Source of the DNA: Phycisphaeraceae bacterium | Lineage (GTDB): Bacteria > Planctomycetota > Phycisphaerae > Phycisphaerales > UBA1924 | NCBI GenBank assembly: GCA_026126305.1 | Contig: JAHCJI010000010.1 | Location: 1-64,000, forward strand | DNA length: 64,000 nt | Reading direction: 5' to 3' | Shown: positions 1-10,145 of the stretch, piece after piece | How the letters are laid out: each line of letters starts with the position of its first letter | Position numbering within the stretch: position 1 is the first letter of the stretch | The notes under the pieces: generated by a model | Seen by the model: the letters and a program-made list of their open reading frames with translations, nothing else | What the model was told of the DNA's origin: nothing | Databases searched by the model: none | Made by a program: the position numbers and the translations under genes

Positions 1-43
1 AATCCCCTCCCTCTTCCTCCTCTTGCTCCCCCCCAATCTTCTT

Positions 44-79
44 CTTCCTCTGCGCCTCTGTGTCTCTGTGGTTATCTTC
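44..79 (-). repeat. Dispersed CACAGAGG-type repeat, copy 1
   Basis: Read on the minus strand this 36-base stretch carries GAAGATAACCACAGAG followed by ACACAGAGGCGCAGAG. It closely matches the element at 52099-52133 and both arms of the inverted pair at 45499-45581. It lies in the gap before the first glycosyltransferase. The similarity is seen directly; the idea that it is a REP-like mobile or structural element is inference. Confidence 0.6.
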
Positions 80-118
80 TCTTTCCGATGCCCGATGCCT
101 GGTGCCCGATGCCTCCCC

Positions 119-154
119 CATCTGCCATCTGGCTGGCCCTCGCCCCTATCCTCC
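119..154 (+). repeat. ATCTG-rich paired repeat, copy 1
   Basis: This stretch contains CATCTGCCATCTGGCTGGCC followed shortly by CCTCCGCCCG. Positions 34489-34550 upstream of gyrA carry CATCTGCGATCTGGCTGGCC and later CTCCGCCCG. Both copies lie directly before a rightward gene and both follow short GAT-rich tandem units (GATGCCC here, GAGATCT there). The function is unknown. Confidence 0.5.
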
Positions 155-158
155 GCCC

Positions 159-1931
159 GTGCGCATCTTGATGCTCAACTGGGCGCCGGTCTGGGAAGGG
201 GCCCGCAAGGGCGGCATCTCGGGCTATACCCAGGCGCTGGCCCTGGAACTGGCCGCCCGGGGGCATCGCGTGGCCACGCTGGCCAGCGGCACCGCCTACC
301 CGCCCCTGCCCGATTGGCGCAACGCCCTGCCCGGGCCCATCGCCCGCGTCCTGGGTAAGTCCGACGCCACCTCTACCGCCACACCCACCTCGACCCCCAC
401 GCCCACATACACCCCCGCCCCCACTTCGACCCCCGCCCCCTGCCAGCCCAGGCGCCACGACGACTGGATGGGCATCGCCGTGTACGAGATCGTCGGCAGC
501 CCCGTCCTGGCCCCCAGCCTGCTCCAGTTCAACGAGCCCCTGGCCGAAGTGTGCAGCCCTCAACTGGAAGCGGCCTTTGCCAGGGTGCTGGCGGCCGAAC
601 GCCCCGACGTGCTGCACGTGCAATCGCTCGAGGGATTTTCCATCGGGTGCATCGACGCCGCCCTGGCCGCCGGATGCCGCGTGGTCTACAGCCTGCACAA
701 CTACCACCCCCTGTGCCCGCAGGTGTACCTGATGCGCGGCCATCGCACGGTGTGCGGCGACTCCCAGGGCGGGCGGGCGTGCCGGGGCTGCGTGCCCGCG
801 CCAGAGCCCGCGTGGGAACGCGCCCGCCGGGCCGCGGCCTGGCCCGCCGAGCCGCCGGCCTTTGACGCCTGCGACCAGCGGCCGTCGCGTCCGCCGGCCG
901 TCCCGCTGCCCGTGCTCGGCCAGCCGCTGGAACAGCCCGCCCGCGCGGCCGACCCGGACACCGATGCCCGGGGCATGAGCGCGCTGCTGCGAGCGTGGCA
1001 ATCTCCCGACCACTGGTTCACGCCGCAAGACCCCACGTGGCAGCCCTTTGACAATATCGCCCGCCCCGAACCAACCAGCTCTGAACCAGTCAGCCCCGAG
1101 CCAGCCAGTGAGGAGCCAGCCACCGACTACGCCCGGCGACGGGCCGCCTTCGTCGAAGCGTTGAACCGCTGCCAGGCCGTCCACGCCGTCTCCAGCTTCG
1201 TCGCCGACAAGTTCGTCGCCCACGGCGTCGACGCCCGACGCGTGCGCACGATCACCATCGGCACCATCGCCGGCCGGCTGGCCGAGCGCAACGCCGAACT
1301 GGTCTTCGACCCGCCCCCGCGGCCCACGCCCATGGCCCGGCCGCTGCGGCTGGTCTTCATCGGCGCCAACCACTGGTACAAGGGCCTGTCGATGCTGGCC
1401 GACAGCCTCGACCTGCTCACGCCCGAGGTCCTGGGCAAGGTGGCCCTCACGGTGTACGCCGCGGGGGGGCGGTCCATCGAGTACCGCTTCCGCCGGCTGG
1501 AGCCCCGGCTCGCGTCGCTACGCTACGGGGGCGAGTACCAGCCCCAGGACGTGCCGTGGATCTGCGGCGGGCAGGACGCGGGCGTGGTGCCCAGCGTGTG
1601 GTGGGACAACGGCCCCCAGACCGTGCTGGAGATGCAGGCCAGCGGGCTGCCCGTGCTGGGGGCCAGGGCGGGGGGCATCCCCGACTTCGTGCGGGACGGG
1701 TTCAACGGGCTGCTCTTTACCGCCAACGACCGCTTCGACCTGGCCCGGACCATCGCCCGATGCGTGGACCAGCCGGCCCTGGTCGAGCGTCTGCGGGCGG
1801 GCGTGCGGCCACCCAAGCCCATGGACCTGCACGCCACCGAAGTCGAGGCGTTGTACCGCGCCGCCTTGGCCCATCCGGGCGGAATGCCGGCCGCCCCCGT
1901 GGAGCACTCCACCGCCGACCGCGTATCGTGA
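159..1931 (+). CDS. Glycosyltransferase family 4 with low-complexity inserts
   Basis: This is a probable cytoplasmic or membrane-associated retaining glycosyltransferase of the GT4/GT-B type. The N-terminus has the usual hydrophobic strand and glycine-rich acceptor loop (WAPVWEGARKGGISGY). The C-terminal half has the nucleotide-sugar domain ending in a GGIPDFVRDGFNGLLF segment, typical of GT4. A CPQ...C...GGRxCxxC cysteine cluster near residues 187-210 is shared with the glycosyltransferase at 3625. I chose the GTG at 159, because it gives MRILMLNWAP; ATG at 171 is the alternative. Two simple repeats interrupt the protein: a Thr/Pro tract near residues 71-94 and four 15-base Glu-Pro repeats near 304-323. 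It overlaps or abuts the next glycosyltransferase gene, so the three genes are probably one operon. The substrate cannot be told from sequence. Confidence 0.85.
   Translation: MRILMLNWAPVWEGARKGGISGYTQALALELAARGHRVATLASGTAYPPLPDWRNALPGPIARVLGKSDATSTATPTSTPTPTYTPAPTSTPAPCQPRRHDDWMGIAVYEIVGSPVLAPSLLQFNEPLAEVCSPQLEAAFARVLAAERPDVLHVQSLEGFSIGCIDAALAAGCRVVYSLHNYHPLCPQVYLMRGHRTVCGDSQGGRACRGCVPAPEPAWERARRAAAWPAEPPAFDACDQRPSRPPAVPLPVLGQPLEQPARAADPDTDARGMSALLRAWQSPDHWFTPQDPTWQPFDNIARPEPTSSEPVSPEPASEEPATDYARRRAAFVEALNRCQAVHAVSSFVADKFVAHGVDARRVRTITIGTIAGRLAERNAELVFDPPPRPTPMARPLRLVFIGANHWYKGLSMLADSLDLLTPEVLGKVALTVYAAGGRSIEYRFRRLEPRLASLRYGGEYQPQDVPWICGGQDAGVVPSVWWDNGPQTVLEMQASGLPVLGARAGGIPDFVRDGFNGLLFTANDRFDLARTIARCVDQPALVERLRAGVRPPKPMDLHATEVEALYRAALAHPGGMPAAPVEHSTADRVS
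369..440 (+). repeat. Thr/Pro-coding simple repeat inside glycosyltransferase
   Basis: A CCACCTCGACCCCCACGCCC-like simple sequence encodes a Thr-Pro-Ser tract within the N-terminal GT domain. Its period is irregular, about six to twelve bases. It stays in frame and would form an extended loop. Confidence 0.6.
1068..1127 (+). repeat. Four tandem 15-base repeats (Glu-Pro-Ala-Ser type)
   Basis: Four consecutive 15-base units starting GAACCAACCAGC, GAACCAGTCAGC, GAGCCAGCCAGT and GAGCCAGCCACC encode EPTSS, EPVSP, EPASE and EPATD. The repeat is in frame inside the first glycosyltransferase, between its two Rossmann halves, and could vary in length between strains. Confidence 0.75.
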
Positions 1932-1996
1932 ACGGCGGGCCCCGGGCCAGCCCAACGCCTTTTGCTCGACAATACACCAACCCGACAGAACGAACG

Positions 1997-3628
1997 TTGA
2001 CCCAGCACGCCCCCGGAACCACCTGCTCGACCGCCCGGCGCCCGGCCGTGGCCGACGTCGCCACGCCCGTCGTGGCCGTGGTGATCGTGACGTGGAACCG
2101 CGCCGGTGCCGTCCGCGAGGCCATCGGCTCGGTGCTGGCCCAACGCGGCGTCGATCGGGAGGCCCTGCACCTGGTGGTCGTCGACAACGCCTCGAGCGAT
2201 GGCACCTCCGACGCCCTGGCGGCCTGGCTGCGTCCCGAACGCATCGCACGCAACGACACCCCCGACGCCACGCGTCCGGCCTTCCACACGCGCGAGACCG
2301 GACACGCCAACACCGCAGGCCTGGCGAGCGTCACGCTCGTGCGCAACACCGAAAACCTTGGCGGCACCGGAGGCTTCAACACCGGGTTCCAGGCCGTTGA
2401 ACAACTGCTCGAGCCCCACGCGGGCGTCGAGTTCCTCTGGCTGCTCGACGACGACGCCACCGCCGACAGCGGCGCCCTGGCATCGCTCCTGCGCACGGCC
2501 GGCGAAGACGCCTCGGCCGGCCTCATCGGCTCGCGCGCCGTCGATATCGCCGACCGCCAGACGACCTACGAGACGACCATCTACTACAACCCGCGCGAGG
2601 GCAGGATGGCCGACACCCCACACCCGGGCCACCGACTCGAACAGGCCCACCAGGAGTGGATCAACGCCGTCGGTGCCAGCCGGGGCACGAATCGATACAC
2701 CGGCGTGCGCGAGGTCGACGTGGTCTCGGCGTGCAGCATGCTCGCCCGCTGGAGCGTCGTTTGCCAGGTGGGCTACTGGGACAGCCGCTACTTCATCTAC
2801 TGCGACGACGCCGACTGGTGCCTGCGCGTCGCCCGCGCGGGCCACCGCGTGCTGTGCGACCTCGACGCGGTGGTCTACCACACGCCCTGGTTCCAGAAGC
2901 TCACGCCCACCCGCCTCTACTACGCCCAGCGCAACGCCATCTGGACCATGCGCAAGGGGCTCGGTGGCCTGCCCCTGCGGGCCTCCACCGCCCGGTGGAT
3001 GCTCGCCGTCCTGCGCGCCAGCCTCGCCGCCGGGCTGCGAAGGCGGCTCTTGCACGCCGAGATCCTCCGGCGTACCGCGCGGGACGTGGCCACGAATCGC
3101 GCCGGGAAACTGGACTCTGCCGAACCACCCGCCGAGCCGATCATCCAAGCCATGGAGCGTCTGGGCCTGACCGGGTCGCACGCCCGAGTCGCCTTCCTCT
3201 GCAACGCGCCCGAACAGGCCGAACTGGCGCGTGCCATCGCCGCGAACCTGCGTGCGGGCCTTGGCACACGCTGCCCGTCGCTGGTCATGGTCGCCCGCGA
3301 TGATGCCGGAGAAATCCGCCTGGACCCGCCCGCCGAAGGGCCCATCACCTACGCCCCGCGAACGCTCTCTCGCATCCTCGGGCAGTGGCCCTTGTGGAAA
3401 CGGCCCGTCCGCGCCTGTTTTGTGCTCAACAACACCAACGACTTTCCGCTGCTGCGCTGCCGCTGGACACTCCACACCGACCACCGACACCCCACGGCCT
3501 GCCAGATCGAAGCCGACACGCTCGCCCGCCGCGCTGCGTTCCTGTCGCGTTGGCTCTGGACGGCCTGCCGTGCGGCGGTCTATGTCGTCTTCGCGCCGCG
3601 TCAGAGGCCCAGGGCCCCATTCGGATGA
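1997..3628 (+). CDS. Glycosyltransferase family 2, GlfT2-like
   Basis: This is an inverting GT-A fold glycosyltransferase. Visible motifs are the N-terminal VVIVTWNRAG strand, the VDNASSDGT nucleotide-binding loop, NLGGTGGFNTGF, and the LDDDATAD metal-binding acidic motif. A later YCDDADWCLRV segment resembles the catalytic-base region of rhamnosyl and galactofuranosyl transferases. The C-terminal third (from about residue 340) is less conserved. I chose TTG at 1997; GTG at 1928 would overlap the upstream stop as GTGA and add 23 residues, so the start is uncertain. The stop overlaps the next gene as ATGA, which implies translational coupling. The partners suggest synthesis of a surface polysaccharide or glycoconjugate. 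Confidence 0.88.
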   Translation: MTQHAPGTTCSTARRPAVADVATPVVAVVIVTWNRAGAVREAIGSVLAQRGVDREALHLVVVDNASSDGTSDALAAWLRPERIARNDTPDATRPAFHTRETGHANTAGLASVTLVRNTENLGGTGGFNTGFQAVEQLLEPHAGVEFLWLLDDDATADSGALASLLRTAGEDASAGLIGSRAVDIADRQTTYETTIYYNPREGRMADTPHPGHRLEQAHQEWINAVGASRGTNRYTGVREVDVVSACSMLARWSVVCQVGYWDSRYFIYCDDADWCLRVARAGHRVLCDLDAVVYHTPWFQKLTPTRLYYAQRNAIWTMRKGLGGLPLRASTARWMLAVLRASLAAGLRRRLLHAEILRRTARDVATNRAGKLDSAEPPAEPIIQAMERLGLTGSHARVAFLCNAPEQAELARAIAANLRAGLGTRCPSLVMVARDDAGEIRLDPPAEGPITYAPRTLSRILGQWPLWKRPVRACFVLNNTNDFPLLRCRWTLHTDHRHPTACQIEADTLARRAAFLSRWLWTACRAAVYVVFAPRQRPRAPFG

Positions 3629-5316
3629 CCATACCCGCTCCCGTGCCAACCGACCGCCCGCTCGTCGTTGCCATGCTCGGCTGGGCCACCCTCAGCCGGC
3701 AGGCCGACGAGGGCTCGGGCTACAACCTCAACGCCTCCGAACTGGCGCTGGGCCTGGCACGGCTGGGACACGTTGTCTACTACCTCGGTTCGGGCCTGCG
3801 ATACAACGTGCGCCCGATGCCATACATCCGAGAGATCAAGCCCTGGCACGGCGTGCGATGCCATGAACTGGTCAACAGCCCCAATCTCTCGCCCTCGGCC
3901 ATCAACATCGCCAACGTCCGGGCCGAGCGCCACTGCCCCACCACCACGCGCCTCGTGCTGCGCTGGCTCAACCAGATCGACGCCCGCATCGTGCATGTGC
4001 ATTCGCTCGAAGGCCTGAGCCTGGACCTGATCGCCGCTGTCGAGGCCAGCGGGCGGCCCGTGGTCGTCACAACCCACAACTACTGGTACGTTTGTCCGCA
4101 GGTCGATCTGCTGCACCGCGAGCACGAGGTCTGCCTCGACTACGAAGGCGGCCGGCGTTGCGCGCACTGCCTGGAGGCGCCAAATCCCACAGTGCGGCGA
4201 ATGAAGCGGCGCCTGGGACAGGCCGCCCAGCGCCTCGCGGGGCCAGCCATCGCAAGCCACGCCCGACAGGTAGCCTCGGCATGGACCCGTCGCCATCGCA
4301 CCGAGCCCGTGCCCGACGACGCCCTGCGCTTCCTGGGATACGACAACGGCGCGATCCAGGCCGCGCAAGATGCCGAAGGCCCACAGAGCCACTACAACAT
4401 CCGCGCCCGAGCAGACGAACTGCCCCGGACCGCGCCGGTCCTTCCGGCAGACACGAACGATCGCGTGCTGGCCAACGGCGACCTGCACCTTCGCGTGCTC
4501 AACGAGTATGGCAAGCGCCGGCACGACGGCATCGCCGCCCTCAACGCCGCGAGCCTGGTCACCCCACCCAGCAACTTCCTCGGGCAAGTCCACGAGGCCA
4601 TGGGCCTGCGCCCAGAGAAACGCCGGACCGTCCGCCTCGGACAACCCCACTTCGATCGCATGCATCGCGCGGCCATGGCCCTGCCGGGCTACGACCAGAC
4701 CCCCTGGACACCCAACGACCAGCGCCCGCTGCGCCTGGCCTTCTTCGGCACCGTGCGCCCCAACAAGGGCCTGCGCGTCCTGGCCGACGCCATCACGCTC
4801 CTGCCCGACGAGATCCGACGCCGGTGCGCATTCCATATCCGAGCCGCCGGTGGTGATTGGGCGTTCCGCAAGTTCCTCAGCGGCTACCCACAGGTGCAAT
4901 TCGCCGGCGCGTACGACCTGATCCAGCGCTGCGCTTCCGTGGTCGAGTACGACATCGGCCTGCTGCCGCACATCTGGATGGAAAACTCCCCGCTCGTGCT
5001 CCTCGAACACCTGCACGCGGGAAAGTTGGTCATCGCATCCAACCTGGGCGGCCCGCCCGAGTGGATCATCCAAAGAGAAGGCCAGACCAATGGCTTGCTC
5101 TTTCCATCGGGCCACGCCGCCGAAATGGCCCGGTGCATCACCCGCCTCGTCACGGGCCAGACGCCCATCCCCAGCCCGCGCGCCATCCACGAGATCACCC
5201 CGGGCCTGACCAGTTATCCGCGACATGTCCAGGAGGTGCAATCGATCTACCACGAACTGATCGACGCACGTGACGCCGCCTCAGGGATGATCCACAAAGC
5301 CCTCGAGCCGGCGTGA
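3625..5316 (+). CDS. Glycosyltransferase family 4
   Basis: This 563-residue GT-B glycosyltransferase is related to the protein at 159. Shared landmarks are the glycine-rich N-terminal loop ([22 protein letters not shown]), [20 protein letters not shown] and a four-cysteine pattern ([13 protein letters not shown]) that may bind a metal. The C-terminal domain has [17 protein letters not shown] and an NLGGPPEWI donor-binding loop, with [15 protein letters not shown] in the position of the GT4 E-x7-E region. The ATG at 3625 overlaps the previous stop as ATGA. The 3' end overlaps the end of rpoD on the other strand by 36 bases. The sugar donor and acceptor cannot be inferred. Confidence 0.87.
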   Translation: MTIPAPVPTDRPLVVAMLGWATLSRQADEGSGYNLNASELALGLARLGHVVYYLGSGLRYNVRPMPYIREIKPWHGVRCHELVNSPNLSPSAINIANVRAERHCPTTTRLVLRWLNQIDARIVHVHSLEGLSLDLIAAVEASGRPVVVTTHNYWYVCPQVDLLHREHEVCLDYEGGRRCAHCLEAPNPTVRRMKRRLGQAAQRLAGPAIASHARQVASAWTRRHRTEPVPDDALRFLGYDNGAIQAAQDAEGPQSHYNIRARADELPRTAPVLPADTNDRVLANGDLHLRVLNEYGKRRHDGIAALNAASLVTPPSNFLGQVHEAMGLRPEKRRTVRLGQPHFDRMHRAAMALPGYDQTPWTPNDQRPLRLAFFGTVRPNKGLRVLADAITLLPDEIRRRCAFHIRAAGGDWAFRKFLSGYPQVQFAGAYDLIQRCASVVEYDIGLLPHIWMENSPLVLLEHLHAGKLVIASNLGGPPEWIIQREGQTNGLLFPSGHAAEMARCITRLVTGQTPIPSPRAIHEITPGLTSYPRHVQEVQSIYHELIDARDAASGMIHKALEPA

Positions 5317-7032
5317 CCGAAGCGGGTGCTGGAGCTTGCGCAGAGCCTTGTTCTCGACCTGCCTTACCCGCTCTCGCGTCACCTTGAAGATCCGCCCCAC
5401 TTCTTCGAGCGTGTAGGTGTACCCGTCCCCGATGCCGTACCGAAGCTTGATGATCTCCCGCTCGCGATACGACAGCGTGCGCAAGACCTGTTCGAGCTTC
5501 TGCTTGAGCAGGTCCTGGGTCATCGGGTCCGACGGTGCGCCGTGCCGACCGTCCTCGAGCAACTCGGCCATCGAACCTTCTTCTTCTCCGAGCGTGCGGT
5601 CCAGCGATGCGGGCGAACGCGACAAGGCCAGCACCCGCCGCACCTCCTTCTCGCTCAGACCCGACAACTCGGCAATCTGCCCCTCGGTGGGTTCCTGACC
5701 GTGCTGCTGGATGTACTGACGCTGCACCGAGCGGATCTTCCCGATCGTGTCGATCATGTGGACCGGCAGGCGGATCGTCCGCGCGTGGTCGGCCAATGCA
5801 CGGGTAATCGCCTGGCGGATCCACCATGTCGCGTACGTGCTGAACTTGTACCCGCGGCGGTACTCGAACTTGTCCACCGCGCGCATCAGCCCCGTGTTGC
5901 CCTCCTGGATCACGTCCAGGAATCCAAGACCCCGGTTACGATACTTCTTGGCGATCGAAACCACCAATCGCAGGTTTGCGCTCGAAAGGTCACGCTTGGC
6001 CTGCTCATACTCCCAGAACACGCTGTTCAGGTCGGCCACCCGACGAGACAAGGCCTCGGGCGTTTCCAGCACCAACGAACGCAAGCCCTCCAACTCGTCT
6101 CGCATCACCGCGCTGTCGTCCTCCACGCTGTCGTGCCCGTTGGGCATGGCCGTCACGCGGGACAACAGAGACTCGATCTCACGCATCTTCGCAGAAATGG
6201 CACGCAGTTTTCGCAGGATCGGCACCATCCGGCTCGTGCGCAATTCCAATTCCTCAAGCAACACCGAGACACGCCGACGCCGGGCACGTAGCGACCGTTC
6301 GATCGCGGCCAGCTCCTGCACCGAACGCGGTGTCAGTCGCCCGTCCGGGCCACGCCCACGCGCGTACACACGCTCGGCGTGCGACCACTCCGCGCGATTC
6401 CGCTCCAGCATGGCCTCGATCGTCGGCAGGCTCGAAGGCAGGCGACGCAGCAGACGCTCCTTGGCCTCGGGCGTGATCGTCGAGACACGCAGCGTCCGGT
6501 CCAGAGGCAGGCGGCGCGATTGTACCTGACGGAGCAACTCGACCACCTGGATGGCGACGTAATCACACTCGCCACAACGGCACCGGAAGATCGCACGCGT
6601 CAGCTCGATCTTCTTGGACAAACGCACCTCTTCCGAGCGCGTCAGCAGCGGGATCGAGCCCATCTGCGCCAGATAACTCCGCACCGGATCATCCACGCCA
6701 CGCACGCCATCGGGCAGGGCGTCATCCCGATCCTCATCCAGCAATGGCTCGGTCACATCTTCGAGCAGGTCTCGGACATCCGAAGCAGTCCGCAACCCTT
6801 CCCCGTCCCACGAAGATCCGCGTGCCGGCACACCGCCCCCGGTGCGAGCCCGGTACGTCGGTTCGTCGATCAACTCGACACCGGCATCATCCACGCACGC
6901 AAGGAATGCGTGCAATCGCCAGCCGTCGATCATCTCATCGGGGAGTTCGGAATTAATCTCTTCGTAACTCAACCACCCGCGGCGCTTGGCCGACTCCAGC
7001 ATCCCTACGACCGATGCGGGAAAGTCCATCAT
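5281..7032 (-). CDS. rpoD: RNA polymerase housekeeping sigma factor RpoD (SigA)
   Basis: This is the primary sigma-70 factor, which directs RNA polymerase to vegetative promoters. The N-terminus has the region 1.1-like segment ([20 protein letters not shown]) and an early region 1.2 ([20 protein letters not shown]). A long non-conserved region follows, containing a coiled arm. Region 2 is canonical: [31 protein letters not shown] and [17 protein letters not shown]. Regions 3 and 4 end in the helix-turn-helix [18 protein letters not shown] and the LRHP-like tail. I placed the start at the MMDFP methionine pair; the open frame upstream lacks sigma features. It lies 139 bases downstream of dnaG in the same orientation, as in the classical dnaG-rpoD arrangement. 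Confidence 0.95.
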   Translation of the reverse strand: MMDFPASVVGMLESAKRRGWLSYEEINSELPDEMIDGWRLHAFLACVDDAGVELIDEPTYRARTGGGVPARGSSWDGEGLRTASDVRDLLEDVTEPLLDEDRDDALPDGVRGVDDPVRSYLAQMGSIPLLTRSEEVRLSKKIELTRAIFRCRCGECDYVAIQVVELLRQVQSRRLPLDRTLRVSTITPEAKERLLRRLPSSLPTIEAMLERNRAEWSHAERVYARGRGPDGRLTPRSVQELAAIERSLRARRRRVSVLLEELELRTSRMVPILRKLRAISAKMREIESLLSRVTAMPNGHDSVEDDSAVMRDELEGLRSLVLETPEALSRRVADLNSVFWEYEQAKRDLSSANLRLVVSIAKKYRNRGLGFLDVIQEGNTGLMRAVDKFEYRRGYKFSTYATWWIRQAITRALADHARTIRLPVHMIDTIGKIRSVQRQYIQQHGQEPTEGQIAELSGLSEKEVRRVLALSRSPASLDRTLGEEEGSMAELLEDGRHGAPSDPMTQDLLKQKLEQVLRTLSYREREIIKLRYGIGDGYTYTLEEVGRIFKVTRERVRQVENKALRKLQHPLRSRRLEGFVDHP

Positions 7033-7171
7033 CCAGCACAAGGGCACGAGGCGCCCACCCCTCCATGGCACGACCAAGTACAAACGCCCCAAGAGCCCAA
7101 AGCGGCACATGCGGCCAAAGCCACCACACAAACTCTACACGTCACCAGCCTCCCGGGCCCGACGTGGCGAC

Positions 7172-8992
7172 TCAAGGCCGGGCGATCCGCCCAGGATCCT
7201 CACGAAAACGAGCCAGGTGTTCACGCCGGGCACGGATCCGATCTAATGGATCGTCCGTTTCGACTGTCCGCTCGCCCAGAATCTGCCGCAAGAGCCCGGC
7301 CACCATCGAACGCACCCCAGCTCCGACCTCGCTCCCTTCGCCCGCCCCCTCGGCTGCCGAGTCCGGGGCATTCTGGCTGGCCCAGGCCACCAGCGTGCTC
7401 GCCCAAGCCAGGTCGGCTTCGGCCAATTCCCCACGCATTCCTCGCATCGTCACCTCTTCCCCATCCGCGTGCAGCCGATCGATCGCCGCCGCAACCGGCT
7501 CACTCGGCCCACCCGCCACCGCCTCACGAAGCAGGATCGCGTCGTCCTCGCTCAAAAGGCCCAAGGCACGTGGTTCCCATAACACAACTCCCACAAGGCG
7601 ATCGCCGGCCGTCGAAGGTGCAAGAGCCGCGGTATTCCCCTGCTGCTCCTCCGGCAAAGCTCGGCGAGCCCGCCCGCCCACGCCCTGGGCCAATGCTCGC
7701 AGGCGATACTGCTCCAACCCGCTCAGGTTGCCCAGTTGGGCAAAGATCTGATCCTGACGGGCGGGTTCGAGGCCCCGAAGACCATGTTCACCGAGCCAGC
7801 GCACCTCGTCCTCGATCGCAGTCAACAGCGATGAACGTCCAAGCCCACCCAAACGCTCTCGCAAGCGATTGAATCGAAATGTCAGCAGGTCTTGGGCCTG
7901 ACCCAGCATCTGCCGGAACCGGTCCACGCCGCCATCCTGTTTCAGGAGTTCGTCGGGGTCTTTCGCCCCACCTTCGAGCCCCAGAATGGCAATCCGCACA
8001 TCGATGGGCTCGGCAAACAGCACGCCCACGGCCCGGTCGGCGGCCGACAGGCCAGCCTCGTCGCCATCGAACAACAGCACCACGCGGCCACACAATCGAC
8101 GCAGGGTCGTAGCGTGCTCGGGCGTGAAGGCCGTCCCAAGGGTTGCCACGGTGTTCGAAAACCCAGCCTGGTGGCAAGCGATCGTGTCCGTGTACCCCTC
8201 CGTGACGATGCAATAGCCATTCTGGCGGATGCCCGTGGTCGCACGCCAGAGCCCATACAACACCGAAGACTTCTTAAAGACCACGCTCTCGGGGCTGTTC
8301 AGATACTTGGCCGGATCATCTTCGCTCAATCGCCGACCACCAAAGGCGATCACCCGCCCGCCCTGGTCGTGGATCGGGAACATCAGCCGGTTCCGAAACA
8401 CGTCGTAGTGTCCACCACCCTGCTCGCGAACACGCACCAGTTGGGCCATCGCCAGCGCTTCGATCGGCTGGCCAGCCTTCAAGGCCGCCTGCACCAAGCC
8501 GTCCCAGCCCGCTGGAGAAGCACCAACCCCGAACGCCGAAACCATCTCCGACGAGATGCCACGACGCTGGATCATCTCCCGAGCCGCCCGACCGACCTGT
8601 GGATCCGTAAGGACCCGCCGGAAGTAATCCTGAGCGAACACGTTCGCAGCCAGGGCCGTGGCCCGCTCGTCACGCGTCGGTCCGCCCACGGCCCGCTGCC
8701 CGCGAGGCGTCAATTCCACGCCCGCCACTTCGGCCAGATGCTCGAGCGCCTGAGGAAACTCAACGCCGTCGTACTTTTGCACGAACGTCAAAGCATCGCC
8801 ACCAGACCCGCACGCGAAGCACTTGAAGATCTGCTTTGCCGGAGAGACGTACATCGAAGGGCTGCGATCGTCGTGGAACGGACACAAACCCACCCACTCG
8901 CGGCCCTTCTGGCGGAGTTCCACCCGCTCACGGACCACCCGAACGATGTCCGTCGCGCTCAGTACCCGGTCGATATCCCCGCGATCGCTCAT
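7172..8992 (-). CDS. dnaG: DNA primase DnaG
   Basis: DnaG makes RNA primers at the replication fork. The N-terminal CHC2 zinc finger is intact, with ligands C37, H40, C58 and C61. The RNA-polymerase core follows, then the TOPRIM domain with VTEGYTDTIA and LLFDGDEAG supplying the acidic metal-binding residues. The C-terminal helicase-interaction region is poorly conserved, as is usual. The protein is 606 residues, normal for the family. The start is MSDRGDIDRV, chosen because the longer frame adds 34 residues with no family match. It is divergent from the acylphosphatase gene, leaving 72 bases for two promoters. The downstream partner is rpoD; no rpsU is seen. Confidence 0.95.
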   Translation of the reverse strand: MSDRGDIDRVLSATDIVRVVRERVELRQKGREWVGLCPFHDDRSPSMYVSPAKQIFKCFACGSGGDALTFVQKYDGVEFPQALEHLAEVAGVELTPRGQRAVGGPTRDERATALAANVFAQDYFRRVLTDPQVGRAAREMIQRRGISSEMVSAFGVGASPAGWDGLVQAALKAGQPIEALAMAQLVRVREQGGGHYDVFRNRLMFPIHDQGGRVIAFGGRRLSEDDPAKYLNSPESVVFKKSSVLYGLWRATTGIRQNGYCIVTEGYTDTIACHQAGFSNTVATLGTAFTPEHATTLRRLCGRVVLLFDGDEAGLSAADRAVGVLFAEPIDVRIAILGLEGGAKDPDELLKQDGGVDRFRQMLGQAQDLLTFRFNRLRERLGGLGRSSLLTAIEDEVRWLGEHGLRGLEPARQDQIFAQLGNLSGLEQYRLRALAQGVGGRARRALPEEQQGNTAALAPSTAGDRLVGVVLWEPRALGLLSEDDAILLREAVAGGPSEPVAAAIDRLHADGEEVTMRGMRGELAEADLAWASTLVAWASQNAPDSAAEGAGEGSEVGAGVRSMVAGLLRQILGERTVETDDPLDRIRARREHLARFREDPGRIARP

Positions 8993-9064
8993 CAGGCCCT
9001 CATCCGTGATCGTTCCCACACACGGTACGCGCCCGAAGGCGGCCAAACGGATACGCTGTCCATC

Positions 9065-9337
9065 ATGGCGATTCGGGTGGCGATGCGCTATCAAGGGACG
9101 GTCCAGGGCGTGGGCTTTCGGGCAACGGTCCGGTCGCTCGCAAGCGCCAGGCCCATCTCAGGGCTGGTCCGCAACGAGCCCGACGGCAGTGTCTGGCTCG
9201 AAGCCCAGGGCATGCCCTCGGACGTGGAGGCCTACCTTGCCGAGGTTGCCCACGCCCTTCGCACACGCATCAATACCACCCATCGACACGACATGCTGCC
9301 CCAGCAGGACGAACAGGGCTTTCGCATCGACCGATAG
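9065..9337 (+). CDS. acyP: Acylphosphatase
   Basis: This is a 90-residue small enzyme hydrolysing acyl phosphates. The signature QGVGFRATVRSLA carries the catalytic arginine in its phosphate-binding loop, and GLVRNEPDGSVWLEAQG carries the catalytic asparagine. The length is standard for the family. It starts with ATG and reads away from dnaG; the next gene begins 43 bases downstream and may be cotranscribed. Confidence 0.93.
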   Translation: MAIRVAMRYQGTVQGVGFRATVRSLASARPISGLVRNEPDGSVWLEAQGMPSDVEAYLAEVAHALRTRINTTHRHDMLPQQDEQGFRIDR

Positions 9338-9380
9338 GCAGGGCCAACCCGCCACCAAACGCCGAGCAAAGGACATCCCC

Positions 9381-10145
9381 ATGTCTATCGACAGTTACAA
9401 GGCCCTGTGCTCGGACATGTACGTCAATCTCAAACTCGCCTTCCACAGCGAACTGGATACCACCAGGCAGGCCACCGTCGAATTCTTCGATAGACTCCGC
9501 AAGGACTTCCCCTCACTCCAGACCTTCCGGCACGTCAACGGCGAGATGGCCATCGAGTCTGCCCCAGGAGTTGCACCTCAGCACTGGGTGGCCGTCCGAG
9601 GCAACTGCGTCCGCGCCGGCGCGGTCAACCCGGACACTTTCCAGGAGGCGTACAGACTCCACGCCGCCGTGCTCGAACTCGCGCCCTATTACCTAGGGAT
9701 ATCCCCATTGGATATCGATTACTACGAGGCCCTCTTTGGCTTCGACATCGATGCCAACGGCGATCACGACCGCATCGTGTTCGAATCTCTGCTTAGGGGT
9801 TCCCCGCTTGCAACTCTCATCGATGACATGGGCATGGTTCCAATCGATGCCCAGCCAGTTCTTGGAGTCGCATTGCGAGGCGACGGCATCCCATGCCGAG
9901 CCGAGGCATACTTCGAGATCAAGACCAGACCTCAAGGCATCGATCGGGCGGGCGATGCCGAGCCTATCAGCGTGTACCTGACCGTCCGCCGGCATGGCCC
10001 GATGGAAGATGTCTCAACACCAAAACTTGAATTCTCGGACCTTGGTCGCTGTGGCGAGCGGATTATCGAATCCTCGGTCATGCCACGATTGGTCCAGCCG
10101 ATCCGAGCCCACCTGACCACGGGCGGAGAAACGTCGTGGGCCTAG
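9381..10145 (+). CDS. Conserved-looking protein of unknown function (254 aa)
   Basis: I do not recognise the family. The 254-residue protein has no signal peptide or membrane segment. The N-terminus (SIDSYKALCSDMYVNLKLAF) is predicted helical, and the rest looks like a mixed alpha/beta soluble domain. It shows GC-rich third positions through most of the gene but somewhat less bias than clpX. The start is the ATG after a weak AAAGGA purine stretch. Its last ten bases overlap the GTG start of the small membrane protein at 10136, suggesting coupled translation and perhaps a shared role. Confidence 0.75.
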   Translation: MSIDSYKALCSDMYVNLKLAFHSELDTTRQATVEFFDRLRKDFPSLQTFRHVNGEMAIESAPGVAPQHWVAVRGNCVRAGAVNPDTFQEAYRLHAAVLELAPYYLGISPLDIDYYEALFGFDIDANGDHDRIVFESLLRGSPLATLIDDMGMVPIDAQPVLGVALRGDGIPCRAEAYFEIKTRPQGIDRAGDAEPISVYLTVRRHGPMEDVSTPKLEFSDLGRCGERIIESSVMPRLVQPIRAHLTTGGETSWA

